Below are positions 5,920 to 7,154 of a stretch of DNA of 7,154 bases, piece by piece (position 1 is the first letter of the stretch; every line of letters starts with the position of its first letter). Location of the stretch: assembly GCA_964575225.1 (NCBI GenBank), contig CAZNQW010000201.1, positions 1 to 7,154 on the forward strand, written 5' to 3'. Below the pieces are notes generated by a model that had not been told where the DNA came from, did not search any database, and saw only the letters and a list, made by a program, of their open reading frames with translations. Made by a program: the position numbers and the translations under genes. Source of the stretch: CAZNQW01 sp964575225. Its GTDB lineage: Bacteria > Chloroflexota > Anaerolineae > JAAYZQ01.

Positions 5920-6773
5920 GCGTTGAGCAAGATCGAGGCCACGGGGCCGTAGAGCGCAGCGGCGAGCTGGTGCTGGTCAAATTGGGCGGCTCGGTCATCA
6001 CCGACAAGGGCCAGGCCGAGGTGGCGCGCCTGGAGGTCATCGATCGGCTGGCGGGCGAGGTGGCCGATGCCTTGGGTGCGGCAGCGGATTTGACATTGGT
6101 GTTGGGGCATGGCAGCGGTTCTTTTGGGCACATGACGGCCCAGCGCTATGGCACGCGCCAGGGGGTGCGCAGCCCTGCCGATTGGTTCGGTTTTGCCGAG
6201 GTGGCCGATGTGGCCGCGCGGCTGAATCGTCTGGTCACACAACGATTCCTGGCAGCAGGCGTGCCGGCCTGGTCGCTGCAGCCATCGGCGTCGGCCCGCT
6301 GTCGGGGGGGCGCGCTCGTCTCGCTGGAGACCGATCCCCTGGTTCGGGCGTTAGATCAAGGCCTGGCGCCCATGGTCTATGGCGATGTAGCCCTTGACGA
6401 GGAGCAGGGCGGCACCATCCTGTCGACGGAGCAGATCCTGAGTTATCTCGCTCGTCGCCTGCACCCGTCGCGCTTGGTGTTGGTCGGCCAGGTGGACGGC
6501 GTTTTTGAGGGCGATCCCCTGAGCGACCCATCTGCTCGCCACGTGCCTGTCATTCATCCCGGGAACTGGCAGGAGGTGCGGGCCGTCTTGGGAGGGTCCC
6601 ATGCTACCGACGTCACCGGGGGGATGCTGACCAAAGTCGAGGAGATGGTGACTTTGGTGCAGGATCTGCCCGGGTTGTGGGTGCACTTGGTCTCGGGTCA
6701 GCGGCCCGGGGCCCTGCACGCCGCGCTCTTGGAGCCCTTGTCGGCGGGTGGCACGGTGATTGACTGGGGCTAA
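5916..6773 (+). CDS. Isopentenyl phosphate kinase
   Basis: Amino-acid-kinase-fold enzyme of 285 residues that phosphorylates isopentenyl phosphate (and usually dimethylallyl phosphate) with ATP to give IPP (DMAPP). Family evidence: KLGGSVITDK (22-31), GHGSGSFGH (64-72) with H72 matching the His that defines IPK against other amino-acid kinases, AP-M-VYGDV (151-158), VDGVFEGDP, and DVTGGMLTK (232-240). The first 16 residues (Asp/Glu/Arg/Gly-rich) extend beyond the usual start; the ATG at 5916 is kept because it overlaps the previous stop and has GGAG at 5909-5912, though a later start cannot be excluded. The nucleotide-site stretch ILSTEQI (168-174) has Thr-Glu where many IPKs have Gly-Asp. 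It is the last gene of the coupled operon, and its product would finish the route begun by the dehydratase and decarboxylase. Confidence 0.93.
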   Translation: MSVEQDRGHGAVERSGELVLVKLGGSVITDKGQAEVARLEVIDRLAGEVADALGAAADLTLVLGHGSGSFGHMTAQRYGTRQGVRSPADWFGFAEVADVAARLNRLVTQRFLAAGVPAWSLQPSASARCRGGALVSLETDPLVRALDQGLAPMVYGDVALDEEQGGTILSTEQILSYLARRLHPSRLVLVGQVDGVFEGDPLSDPSARHVPVIHPGNWQEVRAVLGGSHATDVTGGMLTKVEEMVTLVQDLPGLWVHLVSGQRPGALHAALLEPLSAGGTVIDWG

Positions 6774-6788
6774 GGTGATGCAGCTAAC

Positions 6789-6817
6789 TTGCCCGATCCC
6801 CTTTTTGGTGCTATCAT
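6789..6817 (+). promoter_or_regulatory. Sigma70-type promoter in front of the MvaD-family gene
   Basis: TTGCCC (6789-6794), a 17-base spacer and TATCAT (6812-6817), with TG at 6809-6810 making an extended -10. Transcription would start near 6824, about 23 nt before the ATG, leaving just enough room for the SD AGGAAGGAG (6836-6844). This suggests the gene can be expressed apart from the operon ending at 6773. I see no terminator between 6773 and the promoter. Confidence 0.65.
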
Positions 6818-6846
6818 ATTTTACAAGTTGGTTTTAGGAAGGAGCC

Positions 6847-7109
6847 ATGACCAAGGCGACGGCAGTCGCCCACCCCAATATCGCACTGGTCAAGTATTGG
6901 GGCCGGATCGACGACAACCTGAATCTGCCCGCCAACCCGTCGCTGTCGATGAACCTGGCGGCGCTGAGAACGGTCACCACCGTCGAGTTCCGGCCCGAGT
7001 TGTGCTCGGACAGGGTTTTCATCGACGGCGCGCCCGCCTCTGGGCAGGCGGCCTGCCGGGTGACAGCCCATCTGGACCGGGTTCGGGCGATAGCGGGCCT
7101 GGAAAGCCG
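6847..7109 (+). CDS. Diphosphomevalonate / phosphomevalonate decarboxylase family, N-terminal fragment cut by adapter
   Basis: GHMP-superfamily decarboxylase of the MvaD type; about 87 genuine residues remain of an expected 300 or more. Evidence: TAVAHPNIALVKYWGRIDD (5-23) corresponds to the family's NIA..KYWGK.D, and LNLPANPSLSMNL (25-37) to the LNLP.N.S.S..L block. Family members either turn diphosphomevalonate into IPP (classic MDC) or phosphomevalonate into isopentenyl phosphate (PMD, known in haloarchaea and Roseiflexus). R20 replaces the Lys of KYWGK, which helps bind the diphosphate in classic MDC; with an IPK gene adjacent this leans towards PMD, but the deciding C-terminal residues are missing. 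Good SD (AGGAAGGAG) and its own promoter precede the ATG. From 7110 the frame runs on into Illumina adapter (RKSTRLNSSHEIP), which is not part of the protein. Confidence 0.85.
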
Positions 7110-7154
7110 AGATCGGAAGAGCACACGTCTGAACTCCAGTCACGAGATTCCATC
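7110..7154 (+). other. Illumina TruSeq adapter and index contamination at the contig end
   Basis: Bases 7110-7143 are the 34-base TruSeq read-1 3' adapter, starting AGATCGGAAGAGC and ending CCAGTCAC. Next are an 8-base index GAGATTCC (7144-7151), which matches the TruSeq HT i7 index I know as D704, and ATC (7152-7154), the start of the constant sequence that follows the index. The reverse reading gives MTGVQTCALPI and the forward one RKSTRLNSSH, both familiar adapter-derived peptides. The first A (7110) could also be genomic. Confidence 0.98.

Noticed and set aside
6814..7143. Minus-strand open frame starting MTGVQTCALPI
   Set aside because: Its start is the reverse complement of the Illumina adapter and the rest is antisense to the MvaD-family gene.

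Overview
The window reads as a GC-rich bacterial contig, most likely Chloroflexota. The bacterial signs are sigma70-type promoters, Shine-Dalgarno sites, a lipoprotein signal peptide and a bacterial L25 ribosomal protein. The phylum call is an inference from the style of the binding protein and from mevalonate enzymes being known in that phylum (e.g. Roseiflexus). The right end is not biological: bases 7110-7154 are Illumina TruSeq adapter plus an index, so the last gene is cut by a library artefact.

Layout. (1) 1-1127, minus strand: an incomplete lipoprotein that joins a family-3 (amino-acid type) solute-binding domain in frame to the start of a family-5 (peptide type) domain. It has a near-consensus extended -10 promoter at 1307-1335 and a leader of about 170 nt. 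(2) 1128-1612: divergent intergenic region with that promoter, the rplY promoter and small inverted repeats. (3) 1613-2263: rplY (L25/CTC), followed by a strong intrinsic terminator. (4) 2369-6773: five tightly packed genes, three junctions being ATGA overlaps: ubiX, a ubiD-family decarboxylase, aconitase-X large subunit, aconitase-X small (swivel) subunit, and isopentenyl phosphate kinase. (5) 6847-7109: the start of a diphosphomevalonate/phosphomevalonate decarboxylase-family gene with its own promoter.

Together, genes 4 and 5 look like the lower half of an archaeal-type mevalonate pathway in a bacterium. Mevalonate 5-phosphate would be dehydrated by the two-subunit aconitase X to trans-anhydromevalonate 5-phosphate. 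The prenyl-FMN-dependent UbiD homologue would decarboxylate this to isopentenyl phosphate, and IPK would phosphorylate that to IPP. UbiX makes the prenyl-FMN. The neighbouring MvaD-family gene suggests a second, ATP-driven decarboxylation route. No mevalonate kinase, HMG-CoA synthase or reductase, or IPP isomerase is visible; they may lie beyond the truncated right end or elsewhere. This clustering of two alternative branches is the main point of interest, with the fused binding protein second.
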